DNA of 64,000 nt, from positions 62,001 to 126,000 of the forward strand of contig NZ_JAGKJI010000012.1 of the NCBI RefSeq assembly GCF_020329485.1. The letters are read 5' to 3'. This DNA is from Bradyrhizobium cenepequi (lineage in GTDB: Bacteria; Pseudomonadota; Alphaproteobacteria; Rhizobiales; Xanthobacteraceae). A program made the translations under genes and the position numbers. The notes beneath the pieces were generated by a model, which worked only from the letters and a program-made list of their open reading frames with translations, had not been told where the DNA came from and searched no databases. This document shows positions 42,435-51,800 of this stretch, piece by piece; position 1 is the first letter of the stretch; the number at the start of each line of letters is the position of its first letter.

Positions 42435-43456
42435 TCGCGATACTTGCCCGCTGGCCAAACGCGTTCAAGCTTCCACTGCTGGCAGCTGTCCTTGCAGCAT
42501 GGGTCCCATGCGCCTCAGGGGCTGAGCAGGGCGCGTTTCGCGACGCGGCGGGGTTGCGGCGCGGCATCAATGTTCTGGGATACGACGGCATCTGGGAAGG
42601 CGGCCAGAATGCGCCGTTCCGCCTGGAGAACCTGACGGCAATTCAAAAGGCCGGCTTCTCGCACGTCAGGATCAACTTCTTTGGCTTCAAGTATATGGAT
42701 TCGGAGAACGTCCTTGATGAAGCTGTGTTGAGACGTCTCGATACAGTCATCGAAGAGGTCCTTGCAAGGAAGCTCGTTCCCATCCTTGATGAGCACGATA
42801 CCAATTTTTGCCAGCGTTATATCTCGGCATGCGGCGAGAAGCTCAAATCGTTCTGGAAGCAGATTGCGTCGCGTTACGCAGGGAAATATCCCGCGCTGAT
42901 ATTCGAGATTCTGAACGAGCCCGGGGGACACATGACCTCGGCCGAATGGAATGCGCTTCTCAATGAATGCCTTGGCATCATCCGCGTCACAAACCCCGAG
43001 CGAACTGTCATTGTCGCTGTTCTCAACACCGACGATGCGCCAATTGGCGAACTGGTCCTTCCGGCCGGCGACAGAAAGCTGATCGTGACCTTTCACTATT
43101 ACGCGCCCATCAGGTTCACGCATCAGGGCGCGCCTTGGTCACGAACATTTTCGACGATTGGGCCGCTGGAGTGGGGCACGGCGGAGGACGAAGCGAGAGT
43201 TGTCGCTGATTTCACCAGGATCAATCTCTGGTCGCAGCGGGAAAAACGTCCGATCTATCTTGGCGAGTTCGGGGTTTATGAGCGTGCCCCATCTGCAAGC
43301 CGCCTGAGGTACCTGTCGTTCGTGGCGAGAAACGCCGACCGTTTTGGCTGGGCATGGGCCTATTGGCAGTTCGACCATGATTTCGCTGCATTCGATAGCG
43401 CCCGCCAAGCCTGGAATCAGGACGTTTTACATGCTCTCATTCCGTCTGCGCATTGA
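42431..43456 (+). CDS. Secreted glycoside hydrolase family 5 (endoglucanase-like)
   Basis: A 341-residue protein with signal peptide at 1-31 (FKLPLLAAVLAAWVPCASGA). The GH5 barrel follows, with acid/base Glu163 in LNEPGGH and nucleophile Glu279 in YLGEFGVYE. VRINFFGFKYMD and KLIVTFHYYAPIRFTH give the Arg, His and Tyr of the active site. It is translationally coupled to the polymerase gene. In exopolysaccharide operons such hydrolases trim or release polymer in the periplasm, a likely role here. The longer open frame upstream belongs to the polymerase in another phase. Confidence 0.9.
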   Translation: MIAILARWPNAFKLPLLAAVLAAWVPCASGAEQGAFRDAAGLRRGINVLGYDGIWEGGQNAPFRLENLTAIQKAGFSHVRINFFGFKYMDSENVLDEAVLRRLDTVIEEVLARKLVPILDEHDTNFCQRYISACGEKLKSFWKQIASRYAGKYPALIFEILNEPGGHMTSAEWNALLNECLGIIRVTNPERTVIVAVLNTDDAPIGELVLPAGDRKLIVTFHYYAPIRFTHQGAPWSRTFSTIGPLEWGTAEDEARVVADFTRINLWSQREKRPIYLGEFGVYERAPSASRLRYLSFVARNADRFGWAWAYWQFDHDFAAFDSARQAWNQDVLHALIPSAH

Positions 43457-43550
43457 AAGTTAGGCGACGCATCCGTCCGGGCGAGACGCAGGCCAAGATT
43501 GGCCTCAGAGACGATCGCGGATTTCGTCGTCGCGGGTTTGGAGAAGAAAA

Positions 43551-44606
43551 ATGAGTGGAAGCGCGGAGAGCCGAGCCAAGGATGACGTGGCCGCCTATCG
43601 GGCCGTCGAACTGATATACCATTCCTATCTCACGGGCCTCATCCTGATGCTGTCGTCCCGCGCCGGCGCCGCGCGCGCGGCGGAGGTGGTGTTCCGCACC
43701 TTCCGACGCCAGCAACTGGCTCGCTTCGTTCCGGGATTGAAGAAGCTCGGGCTCGATAAGCTTCCGCACGCAGTGGCCTGCGCGCAATACCACTATCTCT
43801 CGAACCAGGTCGGCGGCGTGAAGGTCGAGTATGTCTACGAGAGCGACCAAAAGGCCTGGGTGCGATATCCGCCGCCACGGTGGATCTGGTCGGGCACCGC
43901 GATTTGCGGCATTCCATCGGAGGTGTCGCACGCGATGCTGCGAGGATGGCATGCCAATAACGGCGTCGTCCTCGGCAATCCGCGACTGGGCTTCGTCTGC
44001 ACGGGACAGACGGTCGACGGACAGCCCGGTCTGGAGGGCTACTACAAGGAATGGGATCACGACCTCACTCCCGATGAACGGCTGCAATTCTCGCCCGGCG
44101 AGCAATGTCCCCCGTTTCGAGCCGATCTTGCGCCACGGCTTCCGGAAAACACCTGGCCTGAAGAGCGCCTGCAAAAGGTCCTGCGCAACTACGCGATGGA
44201 ATACATCACCTCGATCGTGCCGGAAACCATCGCGGTGCTCGGTCCCGACGAAGGCGGTCACCTTGCCGGCGCTGCAGCGCGGCTGGTGGGGATGCATACC
44301 TTTGATGACGTCGCGTCTCTGCTCGGCGGTGTCGGTCCCGGCGCCCTGGGCTTTGCTAGCGCCTTCGCTCGCATTGCCCGCGGGCAGGGCGATGACGCCG
44401 AGTTGCGCGCGCAGGGCACGACCGCAAGCGTACGGCAGACCTCATGGCGCCTGATGACGGAGCGGGGGCCGCTGTCTCCGGCGGTGTTCGATGCCTGGAA
44501 CGAACTTTGGGTCGGCGCCGCGCTCGCACATGATCGTTTCATGCGTGTCGAAATCACGGAGCGTCGCGATCGCGGCGATCCGTTCTGGTGCTGGCAATTC
44601 CGCTAA
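43551..44606 (+). CDS. Unrecognised 351-residue protein
   Basis: A cytoplasmic-looking protein with good coding character. GGAGAAGAAAA precedes its ATG. Features: VAAYRAVELIYHSYLTGLIL near the start, then YHYLSNQVGGVKVEYVYE, RYPPPRWIWSGTAICGIPSE near 115, CTGQTVDGQPGLEGYYKEWDHDL near 160, and a mostly helical second half with VGMHTFDDVASLLGG. The conserved-looking Trp, Tyr, Cys and His residues in the middle suggest an enzyme. I could not place it; a relation to L-2-amino-thiazoline-4-carboxylate-hydrolase-like proteins is a guess. It lies between the polysaccharide and cobalamin regions and is not clearly in an operon with either. Confidence 0.55.
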   Translation: MSGSAESRAKDDVAAYRAVELIYHSYLTGLILMLSSRAGAARAAEVVFRTFRRQQLARFVPGLKKLGLDKLPHAVACAQYHYLSNQVGGVKVEYVYESDQKAWVRYPPPRWIWSGTAICGIPSEVSHAMLRGWHANNGVVLGNPRLGFVCTGQTVDGQPGLEGYYKEWDHDLTPDERLQFSPGEQCPPFRADLAPRLPENTWPEERLQKVLRNYAMEYITSIVPETIAVLGPDEGGHLAGAAARLVGMHTFDDVASLLGGVGPGALGFASAFARIARGQGDDAELRAQGTTASVRQTSWRLMTERGPLSPAVFDAWNELWVGAALAHDRFMRVEITERRDRGDPFWCWQFR

Positions 44607-44649
44607 CGAGGCAGCGGGCGCCGAAAAACCGAGCTGCTGCGGTGGATTG

Positions 44650-45429
44650 TCAAATCGACCGGATGACGGCAGCAACGCCCAGCAGAAAACCGACCTCGAA
44701 CACCTGCTCGATCGCCCCGAGCACGTCGCCGGTATAGCCTCCGATCAGCCGTCGCGACCACAGCGTGACAGCAATGGCCAGTGCGATGCCGCATGAGATG
44801 CCGACAAGGAGCGTGAACGGAGCATGCGTGCCGGAGGCCGCGGCGAGTAGCGTCAGCGCGAGCAGCACGACAATCGTCGCGAAACCGATTTCGCCTGGCC
44901 GGAGCGGAGAGGGCGCATAGGCCACCTTCATCGCGGAGGTGTTGCCCGCATATTTCATCCAGCCGACGACCGGCAGGACCACGGCGCGGCCGGCGGCTCC
45001 ACTTGCAATCAGCGCCGCCGCGCCGGTCCAGGCCGGCATCTCGGCGAGCGCCGCGACGCGCAATGCGATTGCGAAAAGCAGCGCGAGCGTGCCGTAGGTT
45101 CCGATCCGGCTGTCCTTCATGATGGTGAGACGCTGTTCGACCGTCCAGCCGCCGCCAAAGCCGTCCGCGGTATCGGCGAGGCCATCCTCGTGGAATGCGG
45201 AGGTGAGGAGAACGCTTGCGAGCACTGCCATGAGCGCCGCGATTACTGGTCCTAATACGAGGGATGTGAGCAGAAGGGCCGCCGCCGAAGCGAGGCCAAC
45301 GATCGCACCGACCAGCGGGAAGAATTGCGACGAGCGGACCAGCCACTCGGAATCGGGCGCATCCTTCGAAGCGCCCACAGGGATGATCGTCAGGAATCGG
45401 ACCGCGTCGCGAAAACGATCCAGGCTCAT
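44650..45429 (-). CDS. cobS: Adenosylcobinamide-GDP ribazoletransferase (cobalamin 5'-phosphate synthase)
   Basis: A 259-residue membrane protein with about seven hydrophobic segments. It contains SSQFFPLVGAIVGL near residue 30, FHEDGLADTADGFGGGWT near 80 (acidic metal-binding motif), RIGTYGTLALLFAI near 105 and RLIGGYTGDVLGA near the end. It joins adenosyl-GDP-cobinamide with alpha-ribazole, the last step of cobalamin assembly. It abuts the cobT gene directly upstream. Length is typical. Confidence 0.95.
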   Translation of the reverse strand: MSLDRFRDAVRFLTIIPVGASKDAPDSEWLVRSSQFFPLVGAIVGLASAAALLLTSLVLGPVIAALMAVLASVLLTSAFHEDGLADTADGFGGGWTVEQRLTIMKDSRIGTYGTLALLFAIALRVAALAEMPAWTGAAALIASGAAGRAVVLPVVGWMKYAGNTSAMKVAYAPSPLRPGEIGFATIVVLLALTLLAAASGTHAPFTLLVGISCGIALAIAVTLWSRRLIGGYTGDVLGAIEQVFEVGFLLGVAAVIRSI

Positions 45430-46485
45430 CTAGATCCTACCCTCCAGCACGTCGCTGAGGTCGGCGACGTCGGCCAGCAGGCGGGACGCGGCCCGCACCA
45501 GCGGGACCGCCAACAACGCGCCGGTGCCCTCGCCAAGTCTCATCTCGAGAGCGAGCAACGGCCGCGCCTCAAGGACCGCCAACACAATGTCGTGACCCTT
45601 CTCAGCCGATCGATGCGCGAAAACGCAATAGTCGCGTGTCGCCGGCGCCAGCCTGACGGCAACGAGCGCGGCAGCGGACGAGATAAAACCATCGATGACG
45701 ACCGGGCGGCGACGCGCGGCTGCGCCAAGCGCTGCACCCGCCATCATCGCGATCTCGAGGCCGCCGAATTCCCTGAGCACATCGAACGGCGCCGTGACGT
45801 CGTTGCGATTGGCTGCCTTGTGGATGGCTGCGCGCTTACGCGCCATGCCAGGCTCGTCCTGCCCGGCGCCAACGCCGATGCAGTCATTCAGTGGAGCAGG
45901 CGCCAGCCGATGCACCAGGAGCGCCGAAGATGCCGTGTTGCCTATTCCCATCTCGCCGAGCGCGATGATGTCGGCCCCCGCCTCGATTTCACCGGAAGCG
46001 ATGGCAAAGCCGGAAGCGAGCGCCTTGTGCGCTTCCGGGGCCGACATGGCCGGCTCGCGCGCAGAATTCGCGGTGCCGGCCCGAATCCTGATGCCGAGGA
46101 GGTCGGGATGGGAAGGGAGCTCGCTGGCGACGCCGGCGTTCACGACGCGGATGCTGACGTCGGATGCGGCCGCAAAGGCGTTGGCGCTGGCGCGACCTGC
46201 GAGGTAAGTCCTCACCATTGCGGCCGTCACGGCGGACGGATATTGCGAAACGCCTTCTTCCGTCAGCCCGTGATCACCAGCGAACACGAGCAGGACGGCC
46301 TTATGCAACGCTGCAGCGGATGGATGGGCGATCATGCCGAGCTGCACAGCCAGGTCTTCTATGCGTCCCAGCGAGCCCGGCGGCTTGGCTTTGCCGTCGA
46401 TTCGCGCGCGCATTGTTGCGGCAAGCGTCTGATCGATTGGAGTAATCGTGGGGATTTGCCAGTCGGGCGGGATTTGGAAGGTCAT
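45430..46485 (-). CDS. cobT: Nicotinate-nucleotide-dimethylbenzimidazole phosphoribosyltransferase
   Basis: A 351-residue enzyme that makes alpha-ribazole phosphate from nicotinate mononucleotide and 5,6-dimethylbenzimidazole. Family marks are KPPGSLGRIEDLAVQLG near 35, VFAGDHGLTEEGVSQYPSAV near 68, GEMGIGNTASSALL near 175, the Glu/Gly-rich GGLEIAMMAGA and the final LGEGTGALLAVPLV, whose Glu is catalytic. It forms a two-gene minus-strand unit with cobS. The gene name follows the Salmonella CobT (Pseudomonas CobU) convention. It is divergent from the riboswitch-led operon. Confidence 0.95.
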   Translation of the reverse strand: MTFQIPPDWQIPTITPIDQTLAATMRARIDGKAKPPGSLGRIEDLAVQLGMIAHPSAAALHKAVLLVFAGDHGLTEEGVSQYPSAVTAAMVRTYLAGRASANAFAAASDVSIRVVNAGVASELPSHPDLLGIRIRAGTANSAREPAMSAPEAHKALASGFAIASGEIEAGADIIALGEMGIGNTASSALLVHRLAPAPLNDCIGVGAGQDEPGMARKRAAIHKAANRNDVTAPFDVLREFGGLEIAMMAGAALGAAARRRPVVIDGFISSAAALVAVRLAPATRDYCVFAHRSAEKGHDIVLAVLEARPLLALEMRLGEGTGALLAVPLVRAASRLLADVADLSDVLEGRI

Positions 46486-46570
46486 GGGCGCCTCGTAAGT
46501 GCGCCTTAAGTGACCGAAGGAGGCGGGCGGGTCAACTGCGGTTGACCGCCGTCGCGGGGACAGTTAGCGT

Positions 46571-46726
46571 GGCGGCGATGGTCCTTCCTTCGGGAAGGTG
46601 AAAAAGGGAAGTCGGTGCAATGCCGACGCTGCCCCCGCAACTGTAAGCGGCGAGCCAAAGCCGAAGCCACTGGGATGACCGGGAAGGCGGCGAGAGGCGA
46701 CGACCCGCGAGCCAGGAGACCTGCCA
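46571..46726 (+). promoter_or_regulatory. Cobalamin riboswitch upstream of the DUF1636-cobP-cobW-cobN operon
   Basis: The element shows the diagnostic blocks in order: GGTGCAATGCCGACGCTGCC, then CCCGCAACTGTAAGCGG, the B12-box-like GCCACTGGG, and the closing GCGAGCCAGGAGACCTGCC. It faces the plus-strand operon. Adenosylcobalamin binding should lower expression of the downstream genes. After it, GTCCG and CGGAC flank a short loop and could form part of the expression platform. The remaining sequence between 46486 and 46853 holds no gene. Confidence 0.95.
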
Positions 46727-46853
46727 TCGCGCATTGTGCTTTGGAGGTCCGTCGGGCGGGGTGCACCGGACGGGATGAGTTCGATGGTCGTTCCACCATT
46801 GAACGCGATCCAACAAAGCTCGCGGCCGTCATGGCCCTGACTTGAGCACCGTG

Positions 46854-47303
46854 ATGGATCGCAACGACTTCGATCAGCAAGATCCCGATCCTCGCCCGGA
46901 TGAATCTTTGCCGGCGAGTGTGCCCGGCGATCCTGTCGTCGTGAGCGTCTGTGTCACCTGCAAGGCGTCAGAGGGCGCCTTGACGGGGCCTGCCATGTTC
47001 GACGCGATTTTGCTTGCAAAACGCGAACGCGATACTGCCGTTCATGTCCGGCGCGTGCAGTGCCTCAGCGTGTGCAAGCGGCCGACCACGGTCGCGGTTT
47101 CGAGTTCGGACGGCTACACGTTCCTGTTTGGCGACCTCCAGCCCGAGGGAGCGCGTGCCGTCATGTCATTCGCCGAGTCCTATCGCAAGTCGTCGTACGG
47201 CCTGGTGCCGTGGCGCGAGCGCGCCGACATTCTGCGCAAGGGAATGGTGGCACGGCTGCCGCCCGTTCGCTGGTCGCCCGAAGATGGGAGCGCCCCGAAA
47301 TGA
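46854..47303 (+). CDS. DUF1636-family (metal-binding, thioredoxin-like ferredoxin fold) protein
   Basis: A 149-residue protein. After an acidic, probably disordered N-terminus it has VVSVCVTCKASEGALTG and VQCLSVCKRPTTVAV, four cysteines spaced like a 2Fe-2S thioredoxin-like ferredoxin, then YTFLFGDLQPE and a helical end. Such proteins repeatedly occur in cobalamin loci, and a role in cobalt handling or low-potential electron supply for corrin reduction is plausible but not shown. GTG at 46851 and ATG at 46854 are both possible starts. It is the first gene under the B12 riboswitch and overlaps the next start as ATGA. Confidence 0.8.
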   Translation: MDRNDFDQQDPDPRPDESLPASVPGDPVVVSVCVTCKASEGALTGPAMFDAILLAKRERDTAVHVRRVQCLSVCKRPTTVAVSSSDGYTFLFGDLQPEGARAVMSFAESYRKSSYGLVPWRERADILRKGMVARLPPVRWSPEDGSAPK

Positions 47304-47824
47304 TTTCCCTTTCGACCACGCTGGTGCTGGGGGGCGCACGTTCGGGCAAATCGGCCTTTGCCGAGCGGATGATTGCTGAAAGCGGCCTTGCACGCGTGTA
47401 TCTGGCAACAGCGACCGCTGATGATGCAGAGATGGAGGGCAGGATCACGCATCATCGCAGCCGGCGCGGTTCGGATTGGACCACTATCGAAGAGCCGCTC
47501 GCGCTCACCGATGCCTTGACACAGGTATCGCGGCCTGGCCGTGCGGTCCTGGTCGATTGCCTGACGCTTTGGCTCTCCAACCTGATGCTCGCCGGGCGTG
47601 ATCCCGATGTCGAGGCAAAACGGCTCGCGGAATTTCTTGGCGTCGCCGCAAACCCTGTTGTCCTGGTGTCGAACGAGGTCGGTCTCGGCATCGTGCCCGA
47701 AACCAGGCTCGGCCGCGAATTCCGCGACGCGCAGGGCCGTCTCAATCAAATGGTCGCCTCAAGCGTTCCCAATGTCGTGTTCGTCGCGGCCGGCCTTCCG
47801 CTGTGGCTCAAACGTTCCTCTTAA
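47300..47824 (+). CDS. cobP: Bifunctional adenosylcobinamide kinase / adenosylcobinamide-phosphate guanylyltransferase
   Basis: The 174-residue product has the P-loop GGARSGKSAFAE at 11-22, the His region of the guanylylated intermediate at EGRITHHRSRRGSDW near 50, ALVDCLTLWLSN-type strand (VLVDCLTLWLSNLML) near 85 and VSNEVGLGIVPET near 125, in the order of CobU/CobP enzymes. It phosphorylates and then GMP-activates adenosylcobinamide. The name follows the Pseudomonas scheme; Salmonella calls it CobU. It is coupled to the upstream gene by an ATGA overlap. Confidence 0.95.
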   Translation: MISLSTTLVLGGARSGKSAFAERMIAESGLARVYLATATADDAEMEGRITHHRSRRGSDWTTIEEPLALTDALTQVSRPGRAVLVDCLTLWLSNLMLAGRDPDVEAKRLAEFLGVAANPVVLVSNEVGLGIVPETRLGREFRDAQGRLNQMVASSVPNVVFVAAGLPLWLKRSS

Positions 47825-47837
47825 GGAGTCCTGAAAT

Positions 47838-48851
47838 ATGTCCCGTGTTCCAGTCACCGTGCTCACCGGTTTCCTCGGTGCCGGAAAGACGACGCTGCTG
47901 CGCTCGCTGTTGACGCAGGCCGACGGCCGCCGCATCGCCGTCATCGTCAACGAGTTCGGCGACGCCGGTTTCGACGGCGGCCTGATCGAGGAATGCGCGG
48001 CCAAGGCCTGCGCGCCTGGCGACATCGTCGAGCTGACCAACGGCTGCATCTGCTGCACTGTCGCCGACGATTTCATTCCGACCATGGACAAGCTCCTGAC
48101 CCGCGACGAGCCGCTGGATGCGATCGTGATCGAGACCTCCGGGCTGGCGCTGCCGCAGCCACTCTTGAAGGCGTTCGCGTGGCCTGCGGTCCGCACGCGC
48201 GCGACCGTCGACGGCGTTGTGACGGTCGTCGACGCGCTGGCGCTGTCCGAGGGACGGGTCGTGCTCGACGAGCAGGCGGTCGCGGCTCAGCGTGCGGCGG
48301 ACGAGGAGATCGACCACGACGACCCGATCGAGGAAGTGTTCGAGGATCAGCTCGCCTGCGCCGACCTCGTGGTCCTCTCCAAGAGCGATCTGGTGTCGCC
48401 AGCTGTGCTCAGCGGCATCGAACAGCGGCTTGCTGCGCAACTAAGGCAAGAGGTTCGCATCGTCCGCTCGCACGGCGCTCTTGCACCGGATGTGCTCATC
48501 GGGATGAAGGCCGGTGCCGAGAGCGATCTCGCCGCGCGGGCCGGTCATCACGGCGAGGAAGAGGAGCACGATCACGATGATTTCGACAGCATTGTCGTGA
48601 CGCCTGCGGCGGCCGAGAGCGTGGAGGCGATGCGCGCGCGAGTTAATGACGTCCTGCGTCTCGCGGGCGTACTGCGCGTCAAAGGCCATGCCCGGATATC
48701 CGAAAAGCCTGCGCCGATTGTGGTGCAGGCGGTCGGCAGTCGTGTTGAACTGGCGTTCGCGCGGCCCGACGCCAAGCAGGCCGAGCATCTGGTCGTGATC
48801 GGCCTGAAGGGGTTCGACGCCGACGCGGCCCGTCGCGCGCTTGCGGGATAG
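47838..48851 (+). CDS. cobW: CobW-family GTPase (COG0523 metallochaperone)
   Basis: A 337-residue GTP-binding protein. GFLGAGKTTLLRSL at 11-24 is the P-loop, GCICC near 69-73 is the CxCC metal-binding motif, VIETSGLALPQPLLK follows, and a His/Glu/Asp-rich loop HHGEEEEHDHDDFD lies near 235-248. CobW sits in aerobic cobalamin operons and is thought to supply cobalt to the CobNST chelatase. It lies between cobP and cobN with short gaps, all in the same direction. The acidic-His loop is a likely additional metal site. Confidence 0.93.
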   Translation: MSRVPVTVLTGFLGAGKTTLLRSLLTQADGRRIAVIVNEFGDAGFDGGLIEECAAKACAPGDIVELTNGCICCTVADDFIPTMDKLLTRDEPLDAIVIETSGLALPQPLLKAFAWPAVRTRATVDGVVTVVDALALSEGRVVLDEQAVAAQRAADEEIDHDDPIEEVFEDQLACADLVVLSKSDLVSPAVLSGIEQRLAAQLRQEVRIVRSHGALAPDVLIGMKAGAESDLAARAGHHGEEEEHDHDDFDSIVVTPAAAESVEAMRARVNDVLRLAGVLRVKGHARISEKPAPIVVQAVGSRVELAFARPDAKQAEHLVVIGLKGFDADAARRALAG

Positions 48852-48868
48852 CCTCTTGAAAGGCGAGC

Positions 48869-51800
48869 ATGCATCTGAAACTCGACAGCGGCGGCAGCAT
48901 CGACGACGGCGATGTTGCTCGCGACCTTGGGCAGGAAACCGCCGATATCGTCATACTGTCCGCGGCGGACAGTGATTTGGCGGCCTTCGGCGCTGCGCAT
49001 GCGGCATTGCCTTCAAACTTCCCAAGTTTGCGCCTGACCAATCTGTTGGCCCTAGGCCATCCCGCCTCCGTCGATCTCTATGTCGAACGCACGCTTAGCG
49101 AAGCGAAGATCGTCGTGCTTCGGATGCTCGGCGGGGAAAGCTATTGGCCGCATGGTGTCGAGAGCCTTCGCCGCGACGCGATTCAGCGCAGGACGAGGTT
49201 CGCCTGCATTCCCGGCGAAACCGACTGGAATGCGACGTTGGCTGCGCGCGGCACGCTGGGCGCCGACGACACCTATGAACTGTGGCGCTACTGCACCGAA
49301 GGCGGCATTGACAACGCGCGGTTGGCGCTCCGCTTCGCCGCGCATCTGATCGGGCATGGCAGCAAGCCGCCGTCGGCGCGGCCAATGCCGGCGGCCGGCT
49401 TCTGGAACAACGAGCCTACCGTGGACGAACGCCCCAACGCCGTCGTGATCTTCTACCGCGCGCTGGTCGCAGGCGGCGACACGGCCGCGATCGATGCGTT
49501 GTGCTCTGCGCTGACGGCGCGTGGGCTCGATGCAGTCGGGCTTTATGTCACAAGCCTCAAGGACGAACGCTCGATCGCATTCCTCCGCACGGCGCTTGCC
49601 GCGCATCCGCCCGAAATCATCGTGAACGCGACGGCCTTTGCGACGGCGACCGCGCGGGAGAATGCAGGGGTATTGTCGGAGACCGATTGTCCCGTGTTGC
49701 AGGTCGCGCAGGCTGGCATGTCCCGCAGGAATTGGGAAGGCTCGACCCGCGGCCTCAACCCGCGCGATCTTGCTATGCATGTGGTGCTGCCGGAGGTCGA
49801 CGGGCGCATCTTCGCCAATGCCATCGCGTTCAAGGAAGCAGGACCGAGCCTCGGTTCCTTCACGCCGACGACCTTCCAACCGGTCGAAGATCGCGTGCAG
49901 GCGACAGCCGATCTCGCTGCGGCGTGGGTGCGGCTGCGACGCACGCCTGCGAGTCGGCGGCGGGTTGCTATCGTCCTCGCCAACTATCCCAACCGCGACG
50001 GCCGTCTTGCCAACGGTGTCGGTCTGGATACGCCGCAAAGCCTGATCGGGATCCTCGCCGCGATGAGGAACGAGGAATACGAGATTTCCGGCGCTCCTTA
50101 TGATGCGGCCGACATGATGCGGCTGTTGCAGGAGGGACCGACCAATGCGCTTGAGGGCCGTGCCTTACGTCGTGGCGGCGCATCATGGCCGCTCGCCGAG
50201 TACGAGGCGGCGTTTGGTGCACTCCCTCTCAATGTTCGTCGTGCGGTCACGGAGCGTTGGGGCAACCCGGCGCGTGATCCGCATGTCACCGATGGCGTGT
50301 TCCGTCTCGGCCTGCATCGCTTTGGCAACATTGTCGTCGGCGTGCAGCCGGCGCGCGGCTACAACATCGATCCCAAGAGCACCTATCACGATCCGGACCT
50401 CGTTCCGCCCCATCACTATCTGGCGTTCTATCTTTGGCTGCGGCGCGTCTTCGACGCCCACGCGATCGTTCATCTCGGCAAGCACGGCAATCTGGAATGG
50501 CTGCCGGGCAAGAGCACTGGACTTTCTGCCGATTGCCTGCCGGATGCGGTGCTCGGGCCGTTGCCGCACCTCTACCCGTTCATCGTGAACGATCCTGGCG
50601 AGGGCATCCAGGCCAAGCGCCGCACCTCCGCCGTCATCGTCGATCATCTGACGCCGCCGATAACGCGCGCCGGATTGCATGACGATCTGGCGCGGCTGGA
50701 ATCGATGGTGGACGAATATTCGGTCGCGACCGGCATCGATCCGAAACGCGCGGCTGTTATCGCCGAGGACATTCTTTCGACGGCGCGGGCGCAGCGGCTC
50801 GATGCCGATGTGAACCTGACGCGGGACATGCCTGTCGGAGAGGCGTTGCGCGCGCTCGACGCGCATCTCTGCGACATCAAGGAGATGCAGATCCGCGACG
50901 GGCTCCACGTATTCGGGCATGCGCCGGATCCGAAACAATGCGCCGATCTGCTCGTGTCGATCGCGCGGGTGCCGCGGTCGGACCGCAAGGCGGAAGACGC
51001 CTCGTTGCATCGCTCGCTGGCACTCGATCTCGGTCTTGCCGATTTCGACCCGCTGACCCGCGACCTCGCTGGCACATTCACAGGACCACGACCGGCAGTC
51101 CTGGCCGAGTTCGGCTCGCACGTGTGGCGGACGACGGGAGACACGGTCGAACGAATCGAAGAGCTGGCGTTGCAGCTGGTGTCGGGTGGGATGAAGCCGG
51201 ATCCATCGTGGGTGCGCACCAAAGCCGTGCTGAACTGGATCGAGACGAGATTGCGCCGGTCCATCGATGCGAGCCCGGCGCAGGAGATGGCGGCATTGCT
51301 GCGCGGTCTTGACGGCCGCTTCGTACCTCCTGGTCCCTCGGGGGCACCGACGCGTGGCAGACCCGACGTGCTGCCGACCGGCCGTAACTTCTTTGCGGTT
51401 GATGTGCGGGCGGTGCCAACTCCCTCGGCCTGGCGGATCGGGCAATTGGCGGCCGAACGGCTCGTCGAATCCTTCTGGCAGGAAACCGGCGAATGGCCGC
51501 GCACGATTGCGTTGTCGGCCTGGGGGACCGCCAACATGCGCACCGGCGGCGATGATGTTGCGCAGGCGCTTGCCTTGCTCGGCGTGCGACCGACATGGGA
51601 GGAGACCTCCGGACGGGTGACTGGCTTTGCGATCACGTCCCTGTCCGAACTGAAGCGTCCGCGCATCGATGTCACGTTCCGCGTCTCGGGCCTGTTTCGG
51701 GATGCGTTCCCGACCCAGATGGACATCGTCGCGAGCGCGGTGGCGGCGGTCGCGGCGCTCGACGAACCCGATGACGCCAATCCCATCGCTGTCAATGTTC

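Noticed and set aside
46506..46880. Minus-strand and plus-strand frames over the cobalamin riboswitch
   Set aside because: The riboswitch blocks explain the conservation of this sequence, and the frames have no ribosome site or protein motif.
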